A DNA stretch of 12,209 nt from DASQJJ01 sp964598355 (lineage in GTDB: Bacteria; Patescibacteriota; Microgenomatia; Levybacterales; UBA12049): contig CAZRBN010000042.1 of NCBI GenBank assembly GCA_964598355.1, forward strand, positions 1 to 12,209, written 5' to 3'. Below are positions 1 through 5,973 of the stretch, one piece after another; position 1 is the stretch's first letter, and every line of letters starts with the position of its first letter. The translations under genes were made by a program, and so were the position numbers. Under the pieces are notes generated by a model. It ran no database searches. It was not told the origin of the DNA and was given only the letters and a program-made list of their open reading frames with translations.

Positions 1-402
1 GCACAACCACGAGTAAAAGAGATTGTTTATCATGGCATTCCTATTACGGTTAATACAGATGAGCGGTCAAATTCTCCAACAATTAGTCTCCAGGGACCTC
101 ATAAACGATGGAATTTTACTATTATGCAATTAAGCGAATTAGTAGCATTAGATCATGTTAAAAATATTCCTGATACCCAAGCAGTCAGAGGTGAAACAAC
201 AGCATTGGCTGCTGTGGGGATGCAACAACTCCAAGTTTATGCTAATCGTACTCAACAGACACTGTGTTATAAGTTTGATACTGAACATCCTGCAATGATT
301 ACTTGGTACAACAATGGAGGGAAGGCTGTATTAGGTGCAGATAAAGGATTCGAAACAGACATACGTATTATAAGGAGAAGAGAATTTAACCCTATCACAT
401 AA
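1..402 (+). CDS. C-terminal part of an unrecognised protein (5' truncated)
   Basis: Frame 1 is open from the first base of the window to a TAA at 400-402, giving 133 residues with no convincing start. An internal ATG at 124 exists, but the frame reads through it with normal-looking protein (HGIPITVNTDE, SLQGPHKRW), so the gene very probably begins upstream of the window. The visible part is soluble, mixed alpha/beta in character, with no signal peptide or membrane segment and a basic tail (IIRRREFN). I recognise no catalytic motif or family. It is followed by about 230 bases without a confident gene. That the frame is coding is likely; its function is unknown. Confidence 0.6.
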   Translation, partial: AQPRVKEIVYHGIPITVNTDERSNSPTISLQGPHKRWNFTIMQLSELVALDHVKNIPDTQAVRGETTALAAVGMQQLQVYANRTQQTLCYKFDTEHPAMITWYNNGGKAVLGADKGFETDIRIIRRREFNPIT

Positions 403-628
403 AATACCTGTTTAGCTTTTCATGGTAACCAGTATTAGGGACTCGAACCAAATTAGCTTCATAAATTGAGAATAATCAGCAGACTTTTACAGACTTTATC
501 TTCGAGTGGACATTTTAGAAAAAAGTTGGAACCAGATGGAACAGTATATTTGGAAATGGTATCCAATGCTAGAAAATAGCCATGGACTAGCTTTGGGGTA
601 GTATCACAAGTAGGTACTAGAACTGGTG
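403..628. other. Intergenic stretch with a tRNA-like repeat and a possible gene remnant
   Basis: About 230 bases hold no convincing intact gene. The start contains the T-arm-like repeat at 434-470. A stop-free but start-less frame at 476-601 encodes tryptophan- and tyrosine-rich residues (KSWNQMEQYIWKWYP) and could be the eroded tail of a gene, but it is too short to claim. The right edge carries the -10 box of the SDR gene. Confidence 0.4.
434..470. repeat. tRNA T-arm-like dispersed repeat, copy 1
   Basis: The stretch begins ATTAGGGACTCGAACC (434-449). On the minus strand this reads GGTTCGAGTCCCTAAT, identical over 16 bases to the T-arm and 3' acceptor of the real tRNA-Val at 1428-1443. It continues AAATTAGCTTCATAAATTGAG, which resembles the TTTTTAGCCTCA...AAGAGG tail of copies 2 and 3. 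No complete tRNA can be folded here. It lies 31 bases after the stop of the preceding gene. Confidence 0.5.
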
Positions 629-634
629 TATAAT
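629..634 (+). promoter_or_regulatory. -10 box of the SDR gene, leaderless arrangement
   Basis: TATAAT at 629-634 ends seven bases before the ATG at 642. Transcription would be expected to start at about the A of that ATG, producing a leaderless mRNA. The -35 region around 606-611 is poor. The box also supports choosing ATG 642 over the ATG at 633, which lies inside the -10 box. Confidence 0.55.
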
Positions 635-641
635 GATAGTA

Positions 642-1322
642 ATGACTCTTAAAGGAAAAGTAGCTGTAGTAACGGGAGCATCAAGTGGATTAGGAAAAGC
701 AGTTGTTGATTTACTTGTAAAAGAAGAAGCAATTGTTTTTGCTCTTGCTAGAACTATTGAGGATATCGACTTTCCAAAAGCCGTTATAAAAGTTCCTCTC
801 AATATCCGTGACTTGAAAAGTATTGATGATGCTTTTACCACTATAGATTCAAAAACCAAACAGGTTGATATACTTGTTAATTGTGCAGGACGAGGATTAG
901 TAAAAAAATTGGAAGAAACAACACGGGAAGAAATAATGGATGTTTTCGGAGTTAATCTGAAAGGCAACATATATATCGCACAAGAGGTTTATAAAAGAAT
1001 GATTCCTCAAAAATCAGGACATATTGTGAATGTCTCATCTACCTCTGGTATAAAAGCACGTCCTAATGAATCAATTTATGTTGCGAGCAAATGGGGACTC
1101 AGAGGATTTACGGAAAGCCTTCGTCTTGCAGCAGCATCCAACAAAATTCGAGTGACTGGTGTTTACCCTGGAGGAATGCAAACAAATTTCTGGAAGGGTG
1201 GAGAACCTAAAGATATTGATACCTATATGAAAGCTGAAGATATAGCAAAAGAAATTATTCACATATTAACAACGCCTTCATCCATTTCTCCGTCTGAATA
1301 TATTATTGAAAGAGGAATTTAG
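642..1322 (+). CDS. Short-chain dehydrogenase/reductase (SDR), NAD(P)-dependent
   Basis: This 226-residue protein is a classical single-domain Rossmann-fold SDR, a cytosolic NAD(P)H-dependent oxidoreductase of unknown substrate. Visible motifs are the cofactor glycine motif TGASSGLG (11-18), NCAG (80-83), the structural Asn in GVNLKG (N105), the catalytic Ser in VSSTSG (S133), and YVASK with Y146 and K150. PGGMQT follows at 176-181. Length is slightly short for the classical family (about 250) but every catalytic element is present, so it should be active. I chose ATG 642: it puts the glycine motif at the usual distance from the N-terminus, and a TATAAT ends seven bases upstream. An in-frame ATG at 633 would sit inside that -10 box. 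The gene stands alone and converges on tRNA-Val. Confidence 0.9.
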   Translation: MTLKGKVAVVTGASSGLGKAVVDLLVKEEAIVFALARTIEDIDFPKAVIKVPLNIRDLKSIDDAFTTIDSKTKQVDILVNCAGRGLVKKLEETTREEIMDVFGVNLKGNIYIAQEVYKRMIPQKSGHIVNVSSTSGIKARPNESIYVASKWGLRGFTESLRLAAASNKIRVTGVYPGGMQTNFWKGGEPKDIDTYMKAEDIAKEIIHILTTPSSISPSEYIIERGI

Positions 1323-1337
1323 ACTTCATTATTTGAG

Positions 1338-1380
1338 GATCAGGTATTGGAACCGTTTTTAGCCTCAAAAATTCAAGAGG
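1338..1380. repeat. tRNA T-arm-like dispersed repeat, copy 2
   Basis: The stretch reads GATCAGGTATTGGAACC and then GTTTTTAGCCTCAAAAATTCAAGAGG. It aligns closely with copy 3 at 3867-3908, and its T-arm part is more degenerate than in copies 1 and 3. It starts 15 bases after the SDR stop codon. A related motif, CTTTAGCCTTAAAATTT, lies just downstream at 1399-1415. Confidence 0.55.
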
Positions 1381-1421
1381 GAAGAGAAGCGATAAAAGCT
1401 TTAGCCTTAAAATTTGCTTTG

Positions 1422-1495
1422 TGGACGATTAGGGACTCGAACCCCAGACCTACTGTGTGTAAAACAGCCGCTCTAGCCAACTGAGCTAATCGTCC
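1422..1495 (-). tRNA. tRNA-Val (anticodon UAC)
   Basis: The minus strand folds into a standard cloverleaf. The acceptor is GGACGAT/ATCGTCC with discriminator A at 1422. The D-arm is GCTC...GAGC, the anticodon stem GCTGT/ACAGT with loop TTTACAC (anticodon TAC), and the T-arm TGGGG-TTCGAGT-CCCTA. CCA is not encoded, so it must be added after processing. Its promoter lies at 1513-1541, and the gene is downstream of the GNAT gene on the same strand. Confidence 0.95.
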
Positions 1496-1512
1496 TTGTT
1501 TTCTACATTGAG

Positions 1513-1541
1513 ATTATACTCGAATAAATGAAATCGTTCAA
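1513..1541 (-). promoter_or_regulatory. Promoter of tRNA-Val
   Basis: On the minus strand TTGAAC (1541-1536) is followed after exactly 17 bases by TATAAT (1518-1513). The -10 box ends 17 bases before the tRNA 5' end, leaving a short leader for RNase P to remove. Confidence 0.75.
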
Positions 1542-1575
1542 GGGAAACGCTTCGGATAGAATCACTTTCTACTAA

Positions 1576-2139
1576 TTAATCTGGTTTTTGTTCTCTTTTT
1601 TTTCGAATTGCTCGTTCATAATCAACCAAATATAATGTACTATTGTTTATTATATCTTCTAGTTGTAGCTGTGATAGACTGCCTGAGTTATAGCTTCGCC
1701 ATGACTTAGTTCCTGGAATTTTTTGCCAACCTTTTCTTTCAAAAAAACCTTTTCTATCAGGAGAAAGAGTATCTTGCAAGAGTCCTACAGCATTTGTCCC
1801 TACAAGATAATCTTCCACCATTCGTAATAGCTGTGTTCCAAAAGTTTTTCCCTCGTGTTCTTTCTTGATATATATCCACGTGAGACATTGCATGTTTGGC
1901 AAATTAGAAGATGCAGGAAGAGAAAGAATATCCGCATATCCTTGCTCCTTATCAGCCTTCATAAGAGAAAACCTCTTTACAGCCTTTAGGTCTCCTCTCA
2001 CTGAAAGAAAATCATCCTGTCGAATCATATACCATCCAGACGATGTAATTTCTGGTAATGGTGGAAATATTCTTTGAAATTCCTTTTTGGATCTCCTTAA
2101 ACTTTCCCCTCTAAAGAAAACTACTCTTTTTTCTGACAC
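1576..2139 (-). CDS. GNAT-family N-acetyltransferase
   Basis: This 187-residue protein carries the GNAT acetyl-CoA-binding signature. A beta-strand CLTWIYIKKEHEG runs into the pyrophosphate loop GKTFGTQLL (about residues 97-105), and GFFERKGWQKIPG (131-143) corresponds to the C-terminal motif B region. It would transfer an acetyl group from acetyl-CoA to an unknown amine. The N-terminal 70 residues are less typical and the tail is strongly basic (RAIRKKREQK). The start is GTG at 2139-2137. TAATAT ends seven bases upstream with TTGTAC 17 bases further up, so the mRNA is predicted to be leaderless. tRNA-Val follows 80 bases downstream with its own promoter. Family is fairly sure; substrate cannot be told. 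Confidence 0.75.
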   Translation of the reverse strand: MSEKRVVFFRGESLRRSKKEFQRIFPPLPEITSSGWYMIRQDDFLSVRGDLKAVKRFSLMKADKEQGYADILSLPASSNLPNMQCLTWIYIKKEHEGKTFGTQLLRMVEDYLVGTNAVGLLQDTLSPDRKGFFERKGWQKIPGTKSWRSYNSGSLSQLQLEDIINNSTLYLVDYERAIRKKREQKPD

Positions 2140-2146
2140 AAACCAA

Positions 2147-2175
2147 ATATTATATTAGAAATAGTTACAGTACAA
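2147..2175 (-). promoter_or_regulatory. Promoter of the GNAT gene, leaderless arrangement
   Basis: On the minus strand TTGTAC (2175-2170) and TAATAT (2152-2147) are separated by 17 bases. Seven bases then lead to the GTG start at 2139. The expected transcription start coincides with the start codon. Confidence 0.65.
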
Positions 2176-2223
2176 GCAGTGGAAAAAAGAAATTTTTGTC
2201 ATGAAAGGTAAGAGGTATTTCTT

Positions 2224-2331
2224 GTGTACAGCCGTTTCGCTGTATCAAACCAAGTAGTTGATAAATTTGTGGATGCTATTAAGGAGTGGGGCATTGTCTT
2301 CAAACAATATCCATTTAGTCTATCAGTATGA
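2224..2331 (+). CDS. Micro-ORF or gene remnant, paralogue A (35 residues)
   Basis: A GTG-initiated frame encodes 35 residues containing SRFAVSNQ, IKEWGI and FKQYPF, and ends in TGA twelve bases before the HAD gene start. A second copy lies at 6227-6337. Over the shared 31 codons the two differ in 13 codons, of which six are synonymous and seven conservative (V/I, D/E, K/E, A/T, Y/H). This pattern suggests selection on the protein. The frame is closed by a stop just upstream (TAA 2209-2211), so it is either a true microprotein or the C-terminal remnant of a longer gene. No SD is visible and the family is not recognised. Confidence 0.4.
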   Translation: MYSRFAVSNQVVDKFVDAIKEWGIVFKQYPFSLSV

Positions 2332-2343
2332 TAAAGTTATATT

Positions 2344-3018
2344 ATGCTCAAAGCAATTATTTTTGATATGGATGGACTCATGATAGATAGTGAACCATTT
2401 CATCATAAAGCCTTCGATAAGGTATTTAGAGAATATGGGAAAGAACTTACAATAGAGGATAACAATAAATATTTTGTTGGAATTTCAGATATTGACGCTG
2501 CAAAGGAGATGATTGTTCGTTACCAATTACCTATCAGCCCAGAAGAACTTGTAGAAAGAAAACAGAAAGCATATAGAGTCTTAATAGCAAACGAGATTAC
2601 TTCTCAACCAGGATTGATGGAACTTCTCCAAAAACTTCAAGAATATGGATATAAAAAGGCAATTGCCTCAAGCTCTATGCTTAGTGAAATCGAACTTGTT
2701 ATGAATACTCTGAAAATAAATAAATACATTGATATTTATTGTTCTGCACAAGAAGTTAAACATGGAAAACCTGCACCTGATCTTTTCTTGCTTGCTGCTC
2801 AAAGACTTGGAATTGAACCAGCATTATGTTTAGTTTTAGAGGATGCTCAAAGTGGCATGAATGCAGCCAAGAATGCTGGAATGAAATGCTATATTATTCC
2901 AAGTCGAGAAACAAAAGGGAAAGACTTCTCAGAAGCAACAAGAGTATTAGATAGCCTTAATGAAGTATTTGAAAATATCAAAAAGATTAGATATGTGGTT
3001 AATATTGTCATTCGTTAA
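2344..3018 (+). CDS. HAD-superfamily hydrolase, beta-phosphoglucomutase-like
   Basis: This 224-residue cytosolic protein has all four HAD motifs. Motif I is FDMDGLMIDSEP with nucleophile D8 and acid/base D10. Motif II is the Ser in IASSS (108-111), motif III is K142 in HGKPAPD, and motif IV is LEDAQSG with E166 and D167. The helical cap between motifs I and II (about residues 17-85) fits subfamily IA, the group with beta-phosphoglucomutases and small sugar-phosphate phosphatases. Substrate cannot be read from sequence. The last 15 residues (NIKKIRYVVNIVIR) go beyond the usual end and overlap the start of the EamA gene, so the two are translationally linked. There is no SD; a TATGAT at 2327-2332 could be the -10, giving a leader of only a few bases. 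Confidence 0.88.
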   Translation: MLKAIIFDMDGLMIDSEPFHHKAFDKVFREYGKELTIEDNNKYFVGISDIDAAKEMIVRYQLPISPEELVERKQKAYRVLIANEITSQPGLMELLQKLQEYGYKKAIASSSMLSEIELVMNTLKINKYIDIYCSAQEVKHGKPAPDLFLLAAQRLGIEPALCLVLEDAQSGMNAAKNAGMKCYIIPSRETKGKDFSEATRVLDSLNEVFENIKKIRYVVNIVIR

Positions 3019-3859
3019 CGCAATCGCCAGTGGCTTACAAAATGCCTATTTCAAAAAGAGAACTGTTCAGATAAACCCTATTCACATGGCGTGGAGTGTT
3101 TTAGTAGTATCCTCAATTCTTTTTTCTCCATTATTTCTTTTGGGTATTCCACATCTCAATAATACTTTTTGGATTGCGGTTTTTTGTAGGCTTCTTATTG
3201 ACTCACTTGCATTTACTCTTTATATCAAAGCTCTCCAACTGTCTCCGCTTTCTCTTGTTGTACCTATGTTATCATTCCAAACACTTCTTATATTTGTAAC
3301 ACAATATTTTATTGACCATCTCGTTCCAACACCTCTTGGAGTAGTTGGCGTGGTAATTGTAGTATTTGGAATTTATTTTCTCCATTTTGACCATGATACA
3401 AAACATATTCTCTCTCCCTTTAAGGCAATTTATAAAGAGAAGGGGGTCATGCTTGCTGTTTTTGTTGCTATTCTTTGGAGCTTTGTTGTTGCCTTTCAAA
3501 AACTTGCCGTTGATAATTCTAACCCATATTTCTACACAGCATTTTTCCAATTGTTTTGGGCTATTTGTTTTGCACCAGTAGCATTTTTTGTTGATAGAAA
3601 AGGCTTTGCTAATTTATTCAAACCGAAAATGATAAAACGACTTTTTCCAGCAGGAGCGTTCGATGCGATACAGGTCTTTCCACAATATATTGCTTACTCA
3701 TTGGCAATTCCTGTATATGTTAACGCTGTTGGAAATACACAGATACTTTTTTCATCTTTCTTCGGATGGTTGTTTTATAAAGAGAAGCTACAAAAGCATG
3801 TTATACCAACAATTCTGATCGTTATAGGTGTTGTTTTGGTTACGCTTGCACAGAAATAA
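2993..3859 (+). CDS. EamA/DMT-family membrane transporter
   Basis: This 288-residue protein is almost entirely hydrophobic, with about ten predicted membrane helices in two repeats of five. That is the layout of drug/metabolite transporters (EamA domains) that move small metabolites across the inner membrane. Family-like features include the helix-ending segments LAFTLYIKALQLSPLSLVVPM in the first half and FFGWLFYKEKL followed by IPTILIVIGVVLVTLAQK at the end. I chose ATG 2993, which starts at MWLILSF just before the first helix. ATG 2960 would add eleven charged residues and is possible. The start overlaps the end of the HAD gene by 26 bases, so the two are probably one transcript. A sugar-phosphate phosphatase with an exporter is a plausible pairing, but the substrate is unknown. 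Confidence 0.85.
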   Translation: MWLILSFVNAIASGLQNAYFKKRTVQINPIHMAWSVLVVSSILFSPLFLLGIPHLNNTFWIAVFCRLLIDSLAFTLYIKALQLSPLSLVVPMLSFQTLLIFVTQYFIDHLVPTPLGVVGVVIVVFGIYFLHFDHDTKHILSPFKAIYKEKGVMLAVFVAILWSFVVAFQKLAVDNSNPYFYTAFFQLFWAICFAPVAFFVDRKGFANLFKPKMIKRLFPAGAFDAIQVFPQYIAYSLAIPVYVNAVGNTQILFSSFFGWLFYKEKLQKHVIPTILIVIGVVLVTLAQK

Positions 3860-3866
3860 CTTCTGC

Positions 3867-3908
3867 ATCAGGGGACTTGAACCTTTTTAGCCTCACAAAA
3901 CAAAGAGG
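3867..3908. repeat. tRNA T-arm-like dispersed repeat, copy 3
   Basis: The stretch reads ATCAGGGGACTTGAACC and then TTTTTAGCCTCACAAAACAAAGAGG. The minus strand of the first part, GGTTCAAGTCCCCTGAT, looks like a tRNA T-arm running into an acceptor 3' strand, but no other tRNA arm exists here. It begins seven bases after the EamA stop codon. The rest of the gap up to 4046 holds nothing I can identify. Confidence 0.55.
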
Positions 3909-4046
3909 AATTACTACTTTGAGCCTGGTGCAGCACAGAACATATCGTTAGAACCCTAATTGAGACTACTCAGTGGAATCCTATTCCTAATTTTTCAAAT
4001 ATTATCATGTATATTTAGTATCTATGTGCTTCAAACTCAAGACGTA

Positions 4047-4075
4047 TTGCAATTATAGGATATTTATCCTATAAT
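4047..4075 (+). promoter_or_regulatory. Promoter with a perfect palindrome across spacer and -10 box
   Basis: TTGCAA (4047-4052) and TATAAT (4070-4075) are 17 bases apart. Positions 4052-4075 form a perfect inverted repeat: two 11-base arms (first arm ATTATAGGATA) around a central TT. The right arm contains the whole -10 box. A dimeric repressor bound here would block polymerase. The -10 ends six bases before the GTG at 4082, so the transcript is predicted to be leaderless. Confidence 0.7.
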
Positions 4076-4081
4076 GTTCTT

Positions 4082-4708
4082 GTGCTTGAACAATCTTCGT
4101 ATCCGCGGGTTGTCATAGATGCGTCAATTTCTTCAAACCGAGCTCCACGAGTGGATTTAGAAAGAATCCGTCAAAACCTGCTTGAATTAGGAATGCCGGA
4201 GTCTGATATACCAGGATTATCTATCATATTTAAACGGGGAACAGTATGGAACATTATCGGTCAGGCCAATTATTCTCATTTTTACAGAAGAATAATCTTT
4301 TATACTAGACCGCACGAAAGAAGATATATCAGAACTGGCTTATTGTCTTTAATTGGGAAAGACCCAGAAAGAATATTAGAAAAATATCATACAGCTGTTC
4401 CGAGTGGTGTTTTGGGTCACGAATTAAAACATGCAGCTGATGACGCAAATGGAAAGCTACCACTTCTTCCCCCCGGTAGAATTTTCGCGTGGGCGAGTGG
4501 CTTGTTGTTTGGAATTTATCAGCAAGGACATACGTTAGTTGGTCCCGGTTCTCCAGGAGAAAAAATTGGAAGCTTAGTAGGTATCATGTTATCAACTATT
4601 GGTACGGATAATATCTATTATCGATTTTTTGACTCTTCGGAAAGAAACGCGAGAAGAAGTCAAAAAGAAATCAGAATTAACCCTGGGCGCTGGATGGTCA
4701 CAGTATGA
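4082..4708 (+). CDS. Putative zinc metallopeptidase-like protein (HExxH)
   Basis: The 208-residue product contains GVLGHELKHAADD, a clear HExxH motif with H113, E114 and H117. E187 in DSSERNARR, about 70 residues later, is a reasonable third zinc ligand of the gluzincin type. Between them lie two mildly hydrophobic stretches, RIFAWASGLLFGIY (133-146) and IGSLVGIMLSTIG (162-174), which may pack against or enter a membrane. The N-terminal third is soluble with no signal peptide. Start is GTG 4082, supported by an excellent promoter whose -10 ends six bases before it. The first ATG (codon 38) would discard well-behaved sequence. Peptidase activity is inferred from the motif only; substrate and exact family are unknown. 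The palindromic promoter implies tight regulation. Confidence 0.6.
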   Translation: MLEQSSYPRVVIDASISSNRAPRVDLERIRQNLLELGMPESDIPGLSIIFKRGTVWNIIGQANYSHFYRRIIFYTRPHERRYIRTGLLSLIGKDPERILEKYHTAVPSGVLGHELKHAADDANGKLPLLPPGRIFAWASGLLFGIYQQGHTLVGPGSPGEKIGSLVGIMLSTIGTDNIYYRFFDSSERNARRSQKEIRINPGRWMVTV

Positions 4709-4764
4709 ACACAATTCTGTTTAGTTAGCCGTCTTTAAATCTCATTGTTAAGAGAGTCTAAAAT

Positions 4765-4869
4765 ATGACATTTTCAACAAATTCATTCTCTAGTGCGGAT
4801 GAGCGTCGTCATTTTGAACTGCTCATGGCTCGGCTTATCAAATTTATGAAAGAGTACCAATCATTTTAG
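4765..4869 (+). CDS. Possible small protein (34 residues), charged and helical
   Basis: An ATG frame encodes 34 residues (SSADERRHFELLMARLIKF and a short tail) and ends in TAG. The sequence would form an amphipathic helix with alternating charges and leucines, better than random for its size. No SD precedes the ATG, and TAAAAT lies directly against it, too close to be its own -10. It may be a microprotein or the tail of a decayed gene. A good AGGAGG at the stop codon (4869-4874) has no usable start after it. Low confidence. Confidence 0.25.
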   Translation: MTFSTNSFSSADERRHFELLMARLIKFMKEYQSF

Positions 4870-4886
4870 GAGGAGATCTTGTAGAA

Positions 4887-4906
4887 TTTTAGCCTCGATT
4901 TAGCCC
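4887..4906. repeat. Partial dispersed repeat (TTTTAGCCTC motif only)
   Basis: TTTTAGCCTC (4887-4896) followed by TTTAGCCC matches the second half of the T-arm-like repeat copies 2 and 3, but the GGACTYGAACC half is missing. It lies 17 bases after the stop of the 34-residue ORF. Confidence 0.35.
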
Positions 4907-4925
4907 AAAATTATCGTTTTCTTAC

Positions 4926-4954
4926 TTGACTTTATCCCTTAAATAGGGTAATAT
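4926..4954 (+). promoter_or_regulatory. Strong promoter facing into the 3' end of the NYN gene
   Basis: TTGACT (4926-4931) and TAATAT (4949-4954) have an optimal 17-base spacer. The spacer holds the dyad CCCT-TAAAT-AGGG, and the flanking TTA and TAA extend the symmetry with one bulged base, so an operator is possible. Transcription from about 4961 would run through a tiny ORF and then antisense to the NYN gene. Confidence 0.6.
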
Positions 4955-4982
4955 TTATGCATCATTAGGGAGAAACGAACAT

Positions 4983-5039
4983 ATGACTACGTGTTATATG
5001 CGACGCCTCCCATTTTTGATGTTTATTTTTCCAATTTAG
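4983..5039 (+). CDS. Possible 18-residue hydrophobic peptide ORF
   Basis: The ATG at 4983 is preceded by AGGGAG at about ten bases, a usable SD, and lies about 22 bases after the predicted start of the promoter at 4926-4954. The product is 18 residues: a short polar and basic start (MTTCYMRR) and then a hydrophobic stretch (LPFLMFIFPI). Size and shape recall leader peptides or very small membrane-active peptides. Its last codons overlap the end of the NYN gene on the other strand. Nothing proves that it is translated. Confidence 0.3.
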   Translation: MTTCYMRRLPFLMFIFPI

Positions 5040-5565
5040 CTTTTTCGTAGATAATGAACGTTTTATACTTCTGAAAACGTCTTAATAAGGAAGATTCTGT
5101 TTTTGTATTGGGAATTATAATAGCAAGCAGCTTTTTCTCTTTCTCAAGAAACTCATGCAAACAATGAAAATCACCATCTCCAGAAACAATTACTCCTTTA
5201 TCATATTTTGAATATTCAATAGCCGCGGCATGCAGTACTAATTCCGCATCAACATTTCCTTTTGGCTTTCCTTGACCATCTTTAACGGTTGGCTTAAAAA
5301 CTAATTCGTAACCATAGGCTTTAAGACTTTTGTACATTGGTTCATTCCCTTTTATATACCCAATAAACAGGAAAGCTTTTGTCACACGAAATTTGTCAAA
5401 TAAATATTGTCTAAATTTTCTGAAATCAAGTTTCCAACCTTTATAAATGACTTTTCCATTTCTCTTGATATCATTGCTCGTGCCTAAATTAAGATTTTGA
5501 CTATCTATAAATGCATGGACAATATCTTGCTTTACCTTTTTCATACTAATTTTGTGTTTCTTCAT
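5023..5565 (-). CDS. NYN-domain (PIN-like, LabA/DUF88-type) ribonuclease
   Basis: The 180-residue protein is essentially one NYN domain, a PIN-like fold that uses clustered acidic residues to bind metal and usually cleaves RNA. Visible elements are AFIDSQNLN (D21, N24), FLFIGY, the central acidic residue in KGNVDAELVLHA (D106), and VIVSGDGDFHCL (D130, D132). The strand LLAIIIPN follows in the usual place. All expected acidic positions are present, so it should be active. The first 14 residues are basic, and I kept ATG 5565 as start, though the Met at residue 8 is possible. It lies 36 bases downstream of the HTH gene and is most likely co-transcribed with it. The pairing suggests a regulated nuclease module; a toxin or defence role is conjecture. 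An opposing promoter at 4926 could give antisense RNA to its 3' end. Confidence 0.85.
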   Translation of the reverse strand: MKKHKISMKKVKQDIVHAFIDSQNLNLGTSNDIKRNGKVIYKGWKLDFRKFRQYLFDKFRVTKAFLFIGYIKGNEPMYKSLKAYGYELVFKPTVKDGQGKPKGNVDAELVLHAAAIEYSKYDKGVIVSGDGDFHCLHEFLEKEKKLLAIIIPNTKTESSLLRRFQKYKTFIIYEKAKLEK

Positions 5566-5601
5566 GTCGTTTCTTTAAAAATATTTTTTCATATGGACCA
5601 T

Positions 5602-5973
5602 TCATTTTAATTTGGATAGGGATGAGATAATAAATTCATTCAATCGTTTTATCTCTTTATCTTTCTCTTCAATTATTCTATCTTTTTCTTCAAACTGAGC
5701 CCTAATTAACTGTAACACTGAATTATTACTTTCTTGCTTATTTATCTCGTCCAAACTAATAGTAGAAAAGTGAGATAGTAAGTATTGTTTGCTTAATTTA
5801 TAGATATATCCTGTGTAGGTCTTCTCTCTTTTTAAAATTTCGGAGTTGTTCGGCTTAGTTTCCCAGAGCCGCTTGGCAAGTCGCTTTACAGTAGAAGGAC
5901 TTTTCCTAATAAGCTTTGATGCAGCAGTAGTCGTCAGAAATTGATCTTCGTAGCTTGCGTTTTGAGCTATCAT
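5602..5973 (-). CDS. Helix-turn-helix DNA-binding protein with C-terminal coiled coil
   Basis: From ATG 5973 the product has 123 residues. Residues 12-38 (FLTTTAASKLIRKSPSTVKR onward) form a helix-turn-helix similar to excisionase or MerR-like domains. Residues 84-118 (EEKDRIIEEKDKEIKRL) are a charged coiled coil, so it is probably a dimeric or oligomeric DNA-binding protein. The frame is open upstream to 6129, but those 52 residues look non-coding and contain the promoter. TTGACA (6009-6004), 18 bases, TATCAT (5985-5980) and six bases lead to ATG 5973, so the mRNA is predicted to be leaderless. The -10 and start codon together form a palindrome, consistent with autoregulation. It heads the operon with the NYN nuclease, and I infer that it regulates or recruits that nuclease. 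Confidence 0.7.
   Translation of the reverse strand: MIAQNASYEDQFLTTTAASKLIRKSPSTVKRLAKRLWETKPNNSEILKREKTYTGYIYKLSKQYLLSHFSTISLDEINKQESNNSVLQLIRAQFEEKDRIIEEKDKEIKRLNEFIISSLSKLK

Noticed and set aside
476..601. Stop-free stretch encoding Trp/Tyr-rich residues
   Set aside because: No start codon, 41 codons only, no SD or promoter and no second copy. It may be a remnant but cannot be supported as a gene.
617..970. Minus-strand ORF of 117 codons opposite the SDR gene
   Set aside because: It lies antisense to a gene with complete SDR motifs; its Ser/Thr-rich composition is what the opposite strand of a coding frame gives.
4869..4882. Good SD (AGGAGGAG) after the 34-residue ORF
   Set aside because: The only nearby start is TTG immediately followed by TAG, so no gene uses it.
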